Below, one piece after another: positions 8,231 through 17,759 of a stretch of 64,000 nt of DNA. Position numbers and translations under genes: made by a program. The notes beneath the pieces were generated by a model. The model ran no database searches, was not told where the DNA came from, and worked only from the letters and a program-made list of their open reading frames with translations. The DNA comes from MGBC120314 sp051880495 (GTDB taxonomy: Bacteria > Bacillota > Clostridia > Lachnospirales > Lachnospiraceae), in NCBI GenBank assembly GCA_051880495.1, contig JBJEOB010000163.1, forward strand, positions 1 to 64,000, in the 5' to 3' direction. Each line of letters begins with the position of its first letter. Position 1 is the first letter of the stretch.

Positions 8231-9316
8231 ATGGAAAAGAAATTAAGAGTTGGTATCCTTGGCGGTACAGGAATGGTAGGACAGAGATTTATTACATTAC
8301 TTGAGAACCATCCATGGTTTGAAGTAGTTGCAATAGCAGCAAGTGGTCGTTCAGCAGGCAAAACATATGAGGAAGCTGTTGATGGAAGATGGAAGATGCA
8401 GGTTCCAATGCCTGAATCTGTTAAGAAGCTTGTTGTTATGGATATTAATGAGGTTGAGAAGGTTTCTTCAATGGTAGATTTCGTATTTTGTGCAGTAAAC
8501 ATGCCAAAGGACGAGATTAAGGAAATTGAGAACAAGTATGCACAGGCTGAGACACCTGTTGTTTCCAACAACAGTGCACACCGCTGGACACCGGATGTTC
8601 CAATGGTAGTTCCTGAAATCAATCCTGAGCATCTTGAAGTTATCGAGGCACAGAAGAAGAGACTTGGTACAAAGAGAGGATTTGTAGTAGTTAAGCCTAA
8701 CTGCTCAATTCAGAGTTATACACCTGCTCTTACGGCATTAAGAGAGTTTGGTCCTAAGCTTGTGGTTGCAACAACATATCAGGCAATTTCCGGTGCAGGA
8801 AAGACATTTAAGGAATGGCCTGAAATGGTTGAAAATATTATTCCGTACATCGGCGGTGAGGAAGAAAAGTCTGAGAAAGAGCCTCTTCGCTTGTGGGGTA
8901 AGGTAGTGGACGGACAGATTGTTCCTTCAGATGAATGCAAAATTACCTGTCAGTGTATCAGAGTTCCTGTATTGGACGGACATACTGCAGCAGTATTTGT
9001 TAATTTTGAGAAGAAGCCTACTAAAGAGCAGATTCTTGAAAAATGGAAGAATTTTAAGGGACTTCCACAGACACTTGAACTTCCAAGTGCTCCAAAGCAG
9101 TTTATTCAGTACTGTGAGGAGGATAACAGACCACAGGTTAAGCTTGATGTTAATTATGAAAATGGTATGGGAATTTCAATGGGTCGTCTTCGTGAGGACA
9201 GCGTATTCGATTACAAGTTCGTCGGCCTTTCACATAACACACTTCGTGGTGCGGCAGGCGGAGCAGTTCTTATTGCTGAACTTTTAGTAGCACAGAAATA
9301 TATTACAGCAAAATAA
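8231..9316 (+). CDS. asd: Aspartate-semialdehyde dehydrogenase (archaeal/fungal type)
   Basis: Converts aspartyl-4-phosphate to aspartate semialdehyde with NADPH, the branch point for lysine/diaminopimelate, threonine and methionine. About 361 residues. The Rossmann motif GILGGTGMVGQRF opens the protein; the catalytic Cys is C158 in KPNCSIQSY; VLDGHTAAVFV and GRLREDSVFDYKFVGLSHN follow. These signatures fit the archaeal/fungal branch also common in Clostridia, not the E. coli form. The start is one of two adjacent ATGs (8228 or 8231); AAGGAG spacing favours 8231. A strong leader hairpin precedes it. Apparently monocistronic. Confidence 0.93.
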   Translation: MEKKLRVGILGGTGMVGQRFITLLENHPWFEVVAIAASGRSAGKTYEEAVDGRWKMQVPMPESVKKLVVMDINEVEKVSSMVDFVFCAVNMPKDEIKEIENKYAQAETPVVSNNSAHRWTPDVPMVVPEINPEHLEVIEAQKKRLGTKRGFVVVKPNCSIQSYTPALTALREFGPKLVVATTYQAISGAGKTFKEWPEMVENIIPYIGGEEEKSEKEPLRLWGKVVDGQIVPSDECKITCQCIRVPVLDGHTAAVFVNFEKKPTKEQILEKWKNFKGLPQTLELPSAPKQFIQYCEEDNRPQVKLDVNYENGMGISMGRLREDSVFDYKFVGLSHNTLRGAAGGAVLIAELLVAQKYITAK

Positions 9317-9343
9317 TAGAAAAATTAAAGGAGGTATAATAAG

Positions 9344-9583
9344 ATGATTAGTTTGTTAATTAGTCTTCTTATCGGTGCAATTGCGGGTTTCATTGCCGGA
9401 AAGATTATGAACAGCGAAGGCAGCATTCTTAGAAACATGATTCTTGGAATTATTGGTGGTGTTGTCGGAGGCTTCTTATTAGGAATTATAGGTATAAACG
9501 GAAGCGGAATAATCGGAAGTATTATTGTTTCCGTAATCGGTGCATGTATTTGTATATGGGCCGGAAGAAAGCTTTTTAAGTAA
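9344..9583 (+). CDS. GlsB/YeaQ/YmgE family stress-response membrane protein
   Basis: 79-residue, almost entirely hydrophobic, glycine-rich protein with three predicted helices. It shows the typical pattern of transglycosylase-associated/GlsB proteins: an IAGFIAGKIM first helix, GIIGGVVGGFLLG in the second, and a C-terminal helix ending in a basic residue cluster. Members are induced by stress and in enterococci and lactobacilli are linked to cell-envelope stress; the biochemical role is unknown. The GGAGG site at 9331-9335 gives good spacing. It lies 27 nt after asd and is followed by a strong terminator, so it may also be read from the asd promoter. Confidence 0.85.
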   Translation: MISLLISLLIGAIAGFIAGKIMNSEGSILRNMILGIIGGVVGGFLLGIIGINGSGIIGSIIVSVIGACICIWAGRKLFK

Positions 9584-9590
9584 TTATTTA

Positions 9591-9626
9591 AGAGACAGCA
9601 TCTTACGGGGATGCTGTCTCTTTTAT
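9591..9626 (+). terminator. Terminator after GlsB-like gene
   Basis: Perfect 11-bp stem AGAGACAGCAT/ATGCTGTCTCT followed by a T-rich tail. Confidence 0.92.
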
Positions 9627-9654
9627 ATTTTTAAAGGATGAAAAGGGAGTAAAT

Positions 9655-10416
9655 ATGATTAGAGCAGAACAACTCGTCAAAACATTTACAAAAACAGAAA
9701 AAAAGAATGTAAGAACAGAATTTAATGCAGTAGACGGAATTTCAATGGAAATTAATAAGGGTGAGATTCTCGGAATACTTGGACCTAACGGAGCAGGCAA
9801 GACAACGCTTCTTCGAATGCTTGGAAAGCTTATGAATCCGACAAGCGGTTCCGTTGTTATTATGGACGAAAACGGTAATGAGGTTACAGATGAAATTGAG
9901 ATAAAGAAACAGATAGGTTATCTTTCCGGAAATACCAAGCTTTATAACAGGCTTTCAGGAAGGGAGCTTCTTATGATGCTTGGAGATATTTATGATTTAA
10001 GCGTTGAAGATACAAAAAAACGTATAGAAGAAATATCCGAAGTGCTTAAACTTGAAGGATTTATTGATAACAGGATAGAGAGACTGTCAACCGGACAGAC
10101 ACAGAGAATATCCATTGCAAGATGTCTTGTACATAGTCCGCAGTATTATATTTTTGATGAGCCTACATTAGGACTTGATATTATAAGCAGTAAGGCTATT
10201 GTGGAATTTATGAAGCAGGAGCGCAATGCCGGTAAGTCCGTTCTGTATTCAACGCATTACATGGAGGAAGCGGAGTTCTTGTGTGACAGGATAATTATGG
10301 TGCATAAGGGTAAGATAATTGCCCAGGGTACGCCGCAGGAACTTAGGAACATGACTTATACCAATAACCTTCGCGATACATTCCTTGCGCTGATTAACGA
10401 ACAGGAGGTGTTATAA
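9655..10416 (+). CDS. natA: ABC transporter ATP-binding protein (NatA-like)
   Basis: 253-residue exporter ATPase. Walker A is GPNGAGKTT near residue 43, followed by Q-loop region YLSGNTKLY, signature LSTGQTQR, Walker B YYIFDEPTLGLD and H-loop STHYMEEAEFL. The signature LSTGQ and the order next to a NatB-type permease point to a NatAB-like ABC-2 exporter; in B. subtilis NatAB exports sodium. The downstream permease starts 2 nt after this gene, so the pair is one operon. The transported substrate here is an inference by homology only. Confidence 0.85.
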   Translation: MIRAEQLVKTFTKTEKKNVRTEFNAVDGISMEINKGEILGILGPNGAGKTTLLRMLGKLMNPTSGSVVIMDENGNEVTDEIEIKKQIGYLSGNTKLYNRLSGRELLMMLGDIYDLSVEDTKKRIEEISEVLKLEGFIDNRIERLSTGQTQRISIARCLVHSPQYYIFDEPTLGLDIISSKAIVEFMKQERNAGKSVLYSTHYMEEAEFLCDRIIMVHKGKIIAQGTPQELRNMTYTNNLRDTFLALINEQEVL

Positions 10417-10418
10417 TT

Positions 10419-12446
10419 ATGGGTTTCAGGAAGATTAAATCAATTTACAAAAAAGAAATGCTTGATCTTTTGAGAGATAAAAAAACCATGATTATGATGG
10501 TTATCGTTCCGCTTCTGTTATATCCGCTTATCATGATTGGTGCAATGGTAGTTACATCATTTGTTATGAGTGATATCCAGTCAAGCGAATATAAGGTCGT
10601 AATTGACTATGATGACAACATTTCCACTGAGATTTTTGATAAGGAAGAGTTTGAGAATCTTATTACTGACAGCGAAGATGAGCTTGAATACCATTTAAAC
10701 ATTGTGGAGTCTGAAAATGCTTATGAAGAATTACTGTCAGAGGATATTGATGCTTATGTATCGGTAGGAGAGGATGATGGTAAAATAAAATTCTCAATAC
10801 AGTATTTGTCATCAGTTACCAATTCATCAACAGCGTCGAATATGATTGAGGATAAGCTTGATATTTACAGAAGAACAGCAGAAGAAAAATACCTTAATGA
10901 ACTGGGTCTTGATGCGGAAATGATAATGAACCCGATTGAGACTGAATGGAATGACAAATCAACTAAAGAGGAAAGCCTTGGAAGCATACTCGGTTCGATT
11001 CTTCCGTTTTTACTTATAGTGAGTATTCTGATGGGCGCAATGTATCCTGCGATTGACACGACTACCGGCGAAAAAGAGAGAGGAACTCTTGAGACACTCC
11101 TTACGATGTCGGTTAAAAATAATGAACTTATAATGGGAAAATTCCTGGCTGTAGCGACGGTTGCAGTTATATCGGCACTCTTAAACCTTATTTCCATGGG
11201 TGGTATGGGCATATATCTCTACAATATGATGGAAATTGCAGACAGTGAGAGTGTGAATGTTAATCTTGTGGAATTCATTCCTGCAATTTTAGTTGTAATT
11301 TTATGTGTAATTGCGTTTGCATTGTTTATCAGTGCAATAACAATGTGTGTAACGATATTTGCCAAATCCTTTAAGGAGGCAAATAATTATCTTACACCGC
11401 TTCTTCTGGTAGTGATGTTTACCGGATATATCGGATTTATTCCAAATATTGAATTTAATACACTTATGGCGTCTGTTCCTGTGGTAAACATATGTCTGCT
11501 TATAAACAATATTCTTGTGTTTAAATTTTCATTTACGACGATATTTGTTACGCTTATTACCAATGTCATATATGCGGGAATTGCAATTATGATACTGAGT
11601 AAATTATATAACAGCGAGGAAATTTTGTTTGGAGAGGGCGGTGTCAGCCTTCAGATGTTTACTGACAGAAAAAATCTGAAAAAGGGCGGAGTGCCTAATT
11701 TCTCTGATGCATTGCTTGTGGCAGCAGTCGTGTTGCTGCTCTGCCTGTATGTTGGCTCGATAGCGCAGGTGAAGCTGGGCCTTATGGGACTTTTGATTAC
11801 ACAGCTTATTATTCTGGGTGTTCCTGTATTTGCGGCATGGTATACCAAGAAGGATTTTAAGGAGACATTTTCAATTAAAATGCCAAAGGTATCGCATATT
11901 CTTGGAGCTGTGCTGCTTGAAATTGGTACATTTATTGTTGTGATGCTGTTATCGGCTGTATTATCCAAAATATTTGTATCAGATATAGAAGGCGTAAATG
12001 AAAGCTTTCAGATGATTCTTGACGGCGTAGGATTTGTACCTGCATTACTTGTCATTGCGCTTGCACCGGCCATCTGTGAGGAGGCACTGTTCAGAGGCTA
12101 TATGCTGTCGTCAGCAGTAAAGAAATATAAGCCTGTAACTGCGGTTCTTATAGTAGCTGCTCTTTTTGGCATTTATCATATGAGTCTGACAAAATTTTTT
12201 ACGACAGGGCTTCTTGGAATTGCATTTGCCTTTGTTGTATGTATGAGTAACAGCATATTGTGTTCATCAATAATGCATTTCCTTAACAATGCGGCGAGCG
12301 TTGTGGTTCTCTATTACGGGGACAAGCTTGGGGATAAATTTTCATGGCTCATTACAGGTGATGTCTCTATAGTGCAGCTTGCAGTTTTACTTGTGATGGC
12401 AGCAGTACTTATTATTGCAGGTGTATTTTGTCTTAGGAAAAAATAA
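10419..12446 (+). CDS. ABC-2 permease fused to CPBP intramembrane protease
   Basis: 675-residue membrane protein with two modules. The first 400 or so residues are a NatB/ABC-2 permease: one N-terminal helix, a large extracytoplasmic loop of about 150 residues, then a bundle of helices with GEKERGTLETLLTMSV. The last 230 residues are a CPBP (CAAX protease/bacteriocin-processing) glutamic membrane protease with the catalytic motif EEALFRGYM (E554, E555), a second-motif His in FGIYHMS, and a third in SSIMHFLNNA. The fusion is known in Firmicutes. Export coupled to membrane proteolysis, or self-protection from peptides, is plausible but unproven. It forms an operon with the upstream ATPase. Confidence 0.88.
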   Translation: MGFRKIKSIYKKEMLDLLRDKKTMIMMVIVPLLLYPLIMIGAMVVTSFVMSDIQSSEYKVVIDYDDNISTEIFDKEEFENLITDSEDELEYHLNIVESENAYEELLSEDIDAYVSVGEDDGKIKFSIQYLSSVTNSSTASNMIEDKLDIYRRTAEEKYLNELGLDAEMIMNPIETEWNDKSTKEESLGSILGSILPFLLIVSILMGAMYPAIDTTTGEKERGTLETLLTMSVKNNELIMGKFLAVATVAVISALLNLISMGGMGIYLYNMMEIADSESVNVNLVEFIPAILVVILCVIAFALFISAITMCVTIFAKSFKEANNYLTPLLLVVMFTGYIGFIPNIEFNTLMASVPVVNICLLINNILVFKFSFTTIFVTLITNVIYAGIAIMILSKLYNSEEILFGEGGVSLQMFTDRKNLKKGGVPNFSDALLVAAVVLLLCLYVGSIAQVKLGLMGLLITQLIILGVPVFAAWYTKKDFKETFSIKMPKVSHILGAVLLEIGTFIVVMLLSAVLSKIFVSDIEGVNESFQMILDGVGFVPALLVIALAPAICEEALFRGYMLSSAVKKYKPVTAVLIVAALFGIYHMSLTKFFTTGLLGIAFAFVVCMSNSILCSSIMHFLNNAASVVVLYYGDKLGDKFSWLITGDVSIVQLAVLLVMAAVLIIAGVFCLRKK

Positions 12447-12498
12447 ATAAATGGCTTTTTTGATGTATACAAAGCTTATGTATTTTGTATTTAATTAG

Positions 12499-12527
12499 TT
12501 GTACCTTTGGACAAAATATGGTATTAT
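12499..12527 (+). promoter_or_regulatory. purL promoter
   Basis: TTGTAC, 17-nt spacer, TATTAT, 50 nt before the start codon. No purine riboswitch core is visible in the 131-nt intergenic region. Confidence 0.65.
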
Positions 12528-12577
12528 AAATATTATTTAACGTTATCGGAAGAAGTCCGGTACGATAGGAGGAAGAC

Positions 12578-15500
12578 ATGAGCGTTAAGAGAGTGTATGT
12601 TGAAAAAAAGACACCATATGCTGTAAAGGCTAAAGAATTAAAGGAAGAGATTGCAGGATATCTGGGTATTAATACAGTTACAGATGTTCGTATTCTTATT
12701 CGTTATGACATCGAGAATTTATCGGAGGAGACATATGGTAAGGCTTTGACAACAGTCTTTTCAGAGCCGCCTGTAGATAATGTATATGAGGAAGAATTTC
12801 CGAAAAAGAGCGATGACAAAGTATTTTCTGTTGAATATCTTCCGGGACAGTTTGACCAGAGAGCTGATTCAGCAGAACAGTGTGTTAAGTTCTTTAATGA
12901 AAATGAACTTCCTGTTATTAAGTCTGCAACAACATATGTGATTTCAGGCGACATTTCGGCAGATGAATTTGACAAGATTAAGCATCACTGTGTTAACCCT
13001 GTGGATTCAAGATTTGCAGAGGATGTTAAGCCGCAGACACTCATTACAAAGTTTGATGAACCGGCAGATGTTATTATATTTGACGGTTTCACGGATATGG
13101 CAGAAGATGCGCTTAAGGAGCTTTATGGTTCATTAAATCTTGCCATGACATTTAAAGATTTCTTACACATTCAGAATTATTTTAAGAATGAAGAGAAGAG
13201 AAATCCATCAATGACAGAGATTCGTGTGTTGGATACATACTGGTCTGACCACTGCCGTCATACAACATTCTCAACGGAACTTACAGATGTTTCTTTTGAT
13301 GACGGATATTATAAAGAGGCAATCGAGGGGACATATCAGAAATATTTAAAGGACCGTGCAGAGATTTTTGCAGGCCGCAGTGATAAGTTCGTTTGCCTTA
13401 TGGACCTCGCACTCATGGCAATGAGAAAGCTTAAAAAAGAAGGAAAACTTGACGATCAGGAAGAATCTGATGAAATAAATGCATGTAGTATTGTTGTTCC
13501 TGTAGAAGTAGACGGACAGGTTGAGGAGTGGCTTGTTAACTTTAAGAACGAGACACATAACCATCCTACAGAGATTGAGCCTTTTGGTGGTGCTGCAACA
13601 TGTCTTGGCGGTGCAATCCGTGACCCGCTTTCAGGAAGAACTTACGTATATCAGGCAATGCGTGTAACAGGTGCTGCTGACCCTACAGTATCCGTTAATG
13701 ATACATTAAAGGGTAAGCTTCCACAGAAGAAGCTTGTTCGTGGTGCTGCAAGCGGATACAGTTCATATGGTAACCAGATTGGTCTTGCAACTGGTTACGT
13801 TAAGGAAATTTATCATCCTGATTATGTGGCAAAGAGAATGGAAATCGGTGCCGTAATGGGTGCTGCTCCAAGAAGAGCAGTTAAGCGTCTTACATCTGAC
13901 CCGGGTGATATAATCATTTTACTCGGCGGACGTACGGGACGTGACGGCTGTGGCGGTGCTACAGGTTCATCCAAGGTTCATACTGAAGCTTCCATTGAAA
14001 CATGCGGTGCTGAAGTACAGAAGGGTAATGCACCTACAGAACGTAAGATTCAGAGACTTTTCAGAAGAGAAGAAGTAAGTAAGCTGATTAAGAAATGTAA
14101 TGACTTCGGTGCAGGCGGTGTTTCCGTTGCAATTGGTGAGCTTGCAGATGGTCTTACTGTTTATCTTGATAAGGTTCCGAAAAAATATGCAGGTCTTGAC
14201 GGAACGGAAATTGCCATTTCTGAGTCACAGGAACGTATGGCAGTTGTAGTTGACCCTAAGGATGTAGAAGCATTCCTTAAGTATGCTGATGAGGAGAATC
14301 TTGAAGCAGTAGAGGTTGCTGTTGTTACAGAAAGTCCGAGACTTGTACTTATCTGGAGAGATAAGGAAATTGTTAATATTTCGAGAGCATTTCTTGATAC
14401 TAACGGTGCTCATCAGGAGACCAAGGTTATTGTTGATATGCCGTCCAAGGAAGCTAATTACTTCAAGGATAAGGAAATTGCCGATGTTAAGACAACCTGG
14501 CTTAATATGTTATCAGACCTTAATGTATGTTCACAGAAGGGTCTTGTGGAAATGTTTGACGGCTCTATCGGCGCAGGTTCGGTTTATATGCCGTACGGCG
14601 GTAAGTACCAGCTTACAGAGACACAGAGTATGGTTGCAAAGCTTCCTGTATTAAAGGGCAAATGTGATACCGTAACAATGATGAGTTACGGATTTAATCC
14701 ATATATTTCTTCATGGAGTCCATACCATGGCGCAATTTATGCAGTAGTTGAATCTGTTGCAAGGATTGTTGCGGCAGGTGGTGATATGAGTAAGATTCGT
14801 TTCACATATCAGGAATATTTCAGAAGAATGACCGAGGACCCAAGAAGATGGAGCCAGCCGTTTGCGGCACTGCTTGGTGCATATGAGGCACAGCTTGGAT
14901 TCGGACTCCCATCAATCGGTGGTAAGGACAGTATGTCAGGAACCTTTAACGACATCGATGTTCCGCCTACACTTGTTTCATTTGCAGTAGATGTTGCAAA
15001 AGAAAAGGACATCATCACACCTGAATTAAAAGCAGCAGGCAATAAGCTTGTTAAGTTTGATATTGCAAGAAATGAATTTGACGTTCCTGATTTTGAACAG
15101 ATAAAGAAGCTGTATGCACAGATTCATGAACTTATTCAGAAGGGCGTAATTGTATCAGCATATGCACTTGATTCACATGGTATTGTACCTGCCGTATCCA
15201 AGATGGCATTTGGTAACAAGATGGGTGTGGCACTTGATACATCAGTAAGTAAGGAAGAACTCTTTGCAGTAGGTTTTGGTAACATTGTTGCAGAAGTTGT
15301 GGCTGACAGACTCTCAGAAATTAAGACAGAGTATAAACTTATCGGTGAGGTTAATGCATCAGCTAAGTTCACATACGGTTCAGTAGAAATCACAATGGAT
15401 GAGGCTCTTAATGCATGGACAAAGCCGCTTGAAAAGGTATTCCCTACTAAGGCAGTAAAGGATACAGCAAAGGTTGAGTCACAGCTTTACAAGGCAGATT

Positions 15501-16327
15501 CAATCCACATCTGCAAGAATAAGGTTGCTAAGCCTACAGTATTTATTCCGGTATTCCCAGGAACAAACTGTGAGTATGATTCAGCAAGAGCATTTGAGCG
15601 TGCAGGAGCAGATACGATTGTCAAGGTATTTAGAAACCTTGATGCAAATGCAATCAGGGAATCTGTAGATGAGTTTGAGAAGGCAATAAACCAGGCACAG
15701 ATAATTATGTTCCCTGGTGGATTCTCAGCAGGTGATGAACCGGATGGCTCAGCTAAATTCTTTGCAACTGCATTTAGAAATGAAAAGATGAAGGAAGCAG
15801 TTCATAAGCTCTTAAATGAAAGAGATGGTCTTGCACTTGGTATCTGTAACGGCTTCCAGGCATTAATTAAGCTTGGTCTTGTTCCTAACGGTGAAATTAC
15901 AGGTCAGGATGAGAACTCTCCGACACTGACATTTAATACAATTAACCGTCACATTTCCAAGATGGTATATACCAAGGTTGTAACCAATAAATCACCATGG
16001 CTTATGGGTGCCGAACTTGGTAAGGTATATTGCAATCCTGCTTCACATGGTGAAGGAAGATTTGTTGCTCCAAAGGAATGGCTTGATAAGTTATTTGCAA
16101 ATGGCCAGGTTGCTACACAGTATTGTGACCTTGACGGAAACATCACAATGGATGAAGAGTGGAATATCAACGGTTCGTATATGGCAATTGAAGGTATTAC
16201 AAGTCCGGATGGCAGATGTTTAGGAAAGATGGCTCACTCTGAGCGTCGTGGCGAGAGCGTTGCAATTAATATCTACGGAGAACAGGATTTAAGAATATTT
16301 GAATCGGGAGTAAAATATTTTAAATAA
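12578..16327 (+). CDS. purL: Phosphoribosylformylglycinamidine synthase, single-chain
   Basis: 1249-residue FGAM synthase: converts formylglycinamide ribotide, ATP and glutamine to formylglycinamidine ribotide in purine biosynthesis. All parts are in one chain: an N-terminal PurS-like region, two AIRS-type halves with SDHCRHTTF, FKNETHNHPTEIEPFGGA and GGKDSMSGTF, and a C-terminal class I glutamine amidotransferase with nucleophile C1090 in GICNGFQAL and His in NPASHGEGRF. Many Firmicutes instead use separate PurS, PurL and PurQ; the large form is common in Lachnospiraceae. The start has an AGGAGG site. No other pur genes are adjacent. A hairpin terminator follows. Confidence 0.96.
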   Translation: MSVKRVYVEKKTPYAVKAKELKEEIAGYLGINTVTDVRILIRYDIENLSEETYGKALTTVFSEPPVDNVYEEEFPKKSDDKVFSVEYLPGQFDQRADSAEQCVKFFNENELPVIKSATTYVISGDISADEFDKIKHHCVNPVDSRFAEDVKPQTLITKFDEPADVIIFDGFTDMAEDALKELYGSLNLAMTFKDFLHIQNYFKNEEKRNPSMTEIRVLDTYWSDHCRHTTFSTELTDVSFDDGYYKEAIEGTYQKYLKDRAEIFAGRSDKFVCLMDLALMAMRKLKKEGKLDDQEESDEINACSIVVPVEVDGQVEEWLVNFKNETHNHPTEIEPFGGAATCLGGAIRDPLSGRTYVYQAMRVTGAADPTVSVNDTLKGKLPQKKLVRGAASGYSSYGNQIGLATGYVKEIYHPDYVAKRMEIGAVMGAAPRRAVKRLTSDPGDIIILLGGRTGRDGCGGATGSSKVHTEASIETCGAEVQKGNAPTERKIQRLFRREEVSKLIKKCNDFGAGGVSVAIGELADGLTVYLDKVPKKYAGLDGTEIAISESQERMAVVVDPKDVEAFLKYADEENLEAVEVAVVTESPRLVLIWRDKEIVNISRAFLDTNGAHQETKVIVDMPSKEANYFKDKEIADVKTTWLNMLSDLNVCSQKGLVEMFDGSIGAGSVYMPYGGKYQLTETQSMVAKLPVLKGKCDTVTMMSYGFNPYISSWSPYHGAIYAVVESVARIVAAGGDMSKIRFTYQEYFRRMTEDPRRWSQPFAALLGAYEAQLGFGLPSIGGKDSMSGTFNDIDVPPTLVSFAVDVAKEKDIITPELKAAGNKLVKFDIARNEFDVPDFEQIKKLYAQIHELIQKGVIVSAYALDSHGIVPAVSKMAFGNKMGVALDTSVSKEELFAVGFGNIVAEVVADRLSEIKTEYKLIGEVNASAKFTYGSVEITMDEALNAWTKPLEKVFPTKAVKDTAKVESQLYKADSIHICKNKVAKPTVFIPVFPGTNCEYDSARAFERAGADTIVKVFRNLDANAIRESVDEFEKAINQAQIIMFPGGFSAGDEPDGSAKFFATAFRNEKMKEAVHKLLNERDGLALGICNGFQALIKLGLVPNGEITGQDENSPTLTFNTINRHISKMVYTKVVTNKSPWLMGAELGKVYCNPASHGEGRFVAPKEWLDKLFANGQVATQYCDLDGNITMDEEWNINGSYMAIEGITSPDGRCLGKMAHSERRGESVAINIYGEQDLRIFESGVKYFK

Positions 16328-16337
16328 TACAATAATA

Positions 16338-16375
16338 TACTGCATGGTAAAGTCTCTTTGCCGTGCAGTATTTTT
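16338..16375 (+). terminator. purL terminator
   Basis: TACTGCATGG pairs with CCGTGCAGTA (one G-U), then five T. It lies inside an upstream-extended reading frame of the next gene, which argues for the later start of that gene. Confidence 0.85.
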
Positions 16376-16394
16376 AAATAATAGAAAGGGTCTT

Positions 16395-17174
16395 ATGAAG
16401 GGAAAGAAAAAAATTGACTGCTTTACGGTAATCGGTATTTTAATGTGCCTTGCAGCAATAGGGTGTTTTATATATTTCAGCTTTTTAATGGGGATTTTAG
16501 GACCTGCAACGCAGTTTAATTATTTCTGGCTGATAGCGGCGGTTGCATTGGCCGGACTGGGACTTATATTTATTTTTGCCAAAGGAGGTCTTAGCAGGCT
16601 TCCCAAATGGCTTTTGGTTATCATAGAGGCAGTTGTGGCACTTGGCTGTGCCATTTTTATAATTGTAGAGGCGATAATTATTATTTGTGGAAATCAGACG
16701 GCAGGAGAGGCGGATTATGTTATTGTGCTTGGTGCCAAGGTAAATGGCAGTTATCCGTCATTAAGCCTTAAAGCACGCCTTGACACGGCAGTCTGTTATC
16801 TTACAAAGTATCCGAAGAGCAAGGCTATAGTAAGCGGTGGTCAGGGGCCGGATGAGGGAATATCGGAGGCACTTTGCATGTATCGATATCTTGTGGATGC
16901 CGGAATTCCCGAGGATAGAATTATCATGGAGGATAAGTCGACAAGCACCAAAGAAAATCTGGAATTTTCCAAGGCATATCTGGATGAAAAAAGTGACAGA
17001 GTCGTTATAATTACCAGCGACTTTCATGTTTTTCGTTCGGTAAAAATTGCGAAGAAGGCCGGTTATACCAATGTGTCCGGTCAGGCATCTCCATCTCTGT
17101 GGTATCTGATACCGACGAATTATGCAAGAGAGTTTCTTGCGGTTATTAAGGATTTTCTGCATGGAAACATATAG
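16395..17174 (+). CDS. YdcF/SanA family membrane protein (DUF218)
   Basis: 259-residue protein. The first 95 or so residues form about three hydrophobic helices; residues 105-255 are a DUF218 domain with VIVLGAKVNGSYPSL, VSGGQG, EALCMYRYL, STSTKENLEFS and ITSDFHVFRS. Members sit in the membrane with the DUF218 fold likely outside and are linked to envelope metabolism or barrier function; the enzymatic activity is undefined. The frame is open back to 16344, but that region contains the purL terminator, and the ATG at 16395 has an AAAGGG site. It probably needs its own promoter or read-through. Confidence 0.82.
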   Translation: MKGKKKIDCFTVIGILMCLAAIGCFIYFSFLMGILGPATQFNYFWLIAAVALAGLGLIFIFAKGGLSRLPKWLLVIIEAVVALGCAIFIIVEAIIIICGNQTAGEADYVIVLGAKVNGSYPSLSLKARLDTAVCYLTKYPKSKAIVSGGQGPDEGISEALCMYRYLVDAGIPEDRIIMEDKSTSTKENLEFSKAYLDEKSDRVVIITSDFHVFRSVKIAKKAGYTNVSGQASPSLWYLIPTNYAREFLAVIKDFLHGNI

Positions 17175-17240
17175 AGTGAACATCACAGAATAAAAAACAA
17201 TCCTGATTGAAATACTATAAGTGATATTTTAATTAAGGAT

Positions 17241-17684
17241 GTGATTAATTTGGAAAATGAAGATACCATAAAACTTCTGCGTGAATGTGATTCGGGTATA
17301 AAAATGGGAATCAGCGCCATTGATGATGTTTTTAACAGTGTGACGGACCATGAGCTCAGTGATATTCTCATTTGTGCCAGGAAAGAACATGAGGAACTGG
17401 AAGAGGATCTTTCAAAGCTTATGCTTGAGTATGATGTTAAGGAAAAAGAACCGGGAGTTGTGGCAAAGACCATGTCGTGGGTAAAAACCAACGTTAAGCT
17501 TGCTAAAAATGAATCCGACAAGACGGTTGCAAGTCTTATTACGGATGGATGCAACATGGGAATAAAGTCTCTTCACAGATACCTTAATCAGTATGAAAAT
17601 GCAGAAAAAAAGGTAAAGGATCTTGTCCGTAAGACAATTAATGTAGAAGAGCATATGCTAGGTAAAATGATGAAATTCTTATAA
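17241..17684 (+). CDS. Small helical protein, possibly ferritin-like fold
   Basis: 147-residue soluble protein I do not recognise with certainty. It is predicted all-helical, with Glu/His-rich helices: ARKEHEELEEDLSKL near residues 55-70, a middle helix with KTMSWVKTNVKLA, SLHRYLNQYENA near 108-120, and NVEEHMLGKM near the end. Spaced Glu and His residues on four helices resemble DUF2383 or ferritin-like bundles. The start is non-ATG: GTG at 17241 or TTG at 17250, both near AAGGATGTG. It lies 66 nt after the YdcF gene and ends at a strong two-way terminator. Confidence 0.65.
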   Translation: MINLENEDTIKLLRECDSGIKMGISAIDDVFNSVTDHELSDILICARKEHEELEEDLSKLMLEYDVKEKEPGVVAKTMSWVKTNVKLAKNESDKTVASLITDGCNMGIKSLHRYLNQYENAEKKVKDLVRKTINVEEHMLGKMMKFL

Positions 17685-17686
17685 TC

Positions 17687-17751
17687 AAAAAAATGATGCC
17701 GTGGGCACTAAGTTTTTTGAGGCTTAGTGCCGTTACAGGCATCATTTTTTT
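17687..17751. terminator. Bidirectional double-hairpin terminator
   Basis: Outer stem AAAATGATGCC/GGCATCATTTT and inner stem GGCACTAAG/CTTAGTGCC, with A-run and T-run at the two ends. It serves the convergent genes on both sides. Confidence 0.92.
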
Positions 17752-17759
17752 AAGTAAGT

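Noticed and set aside
12447..12577. Purine riboswitch before purL
   Set aside because: No purine-aptamer core with its loop-loop motif is seen; only a promoter and a short hairpin.
16344..16394. Upstream-extended start for the YdcF gene
   Set aside because: It runs through the purL terminator hairpin.
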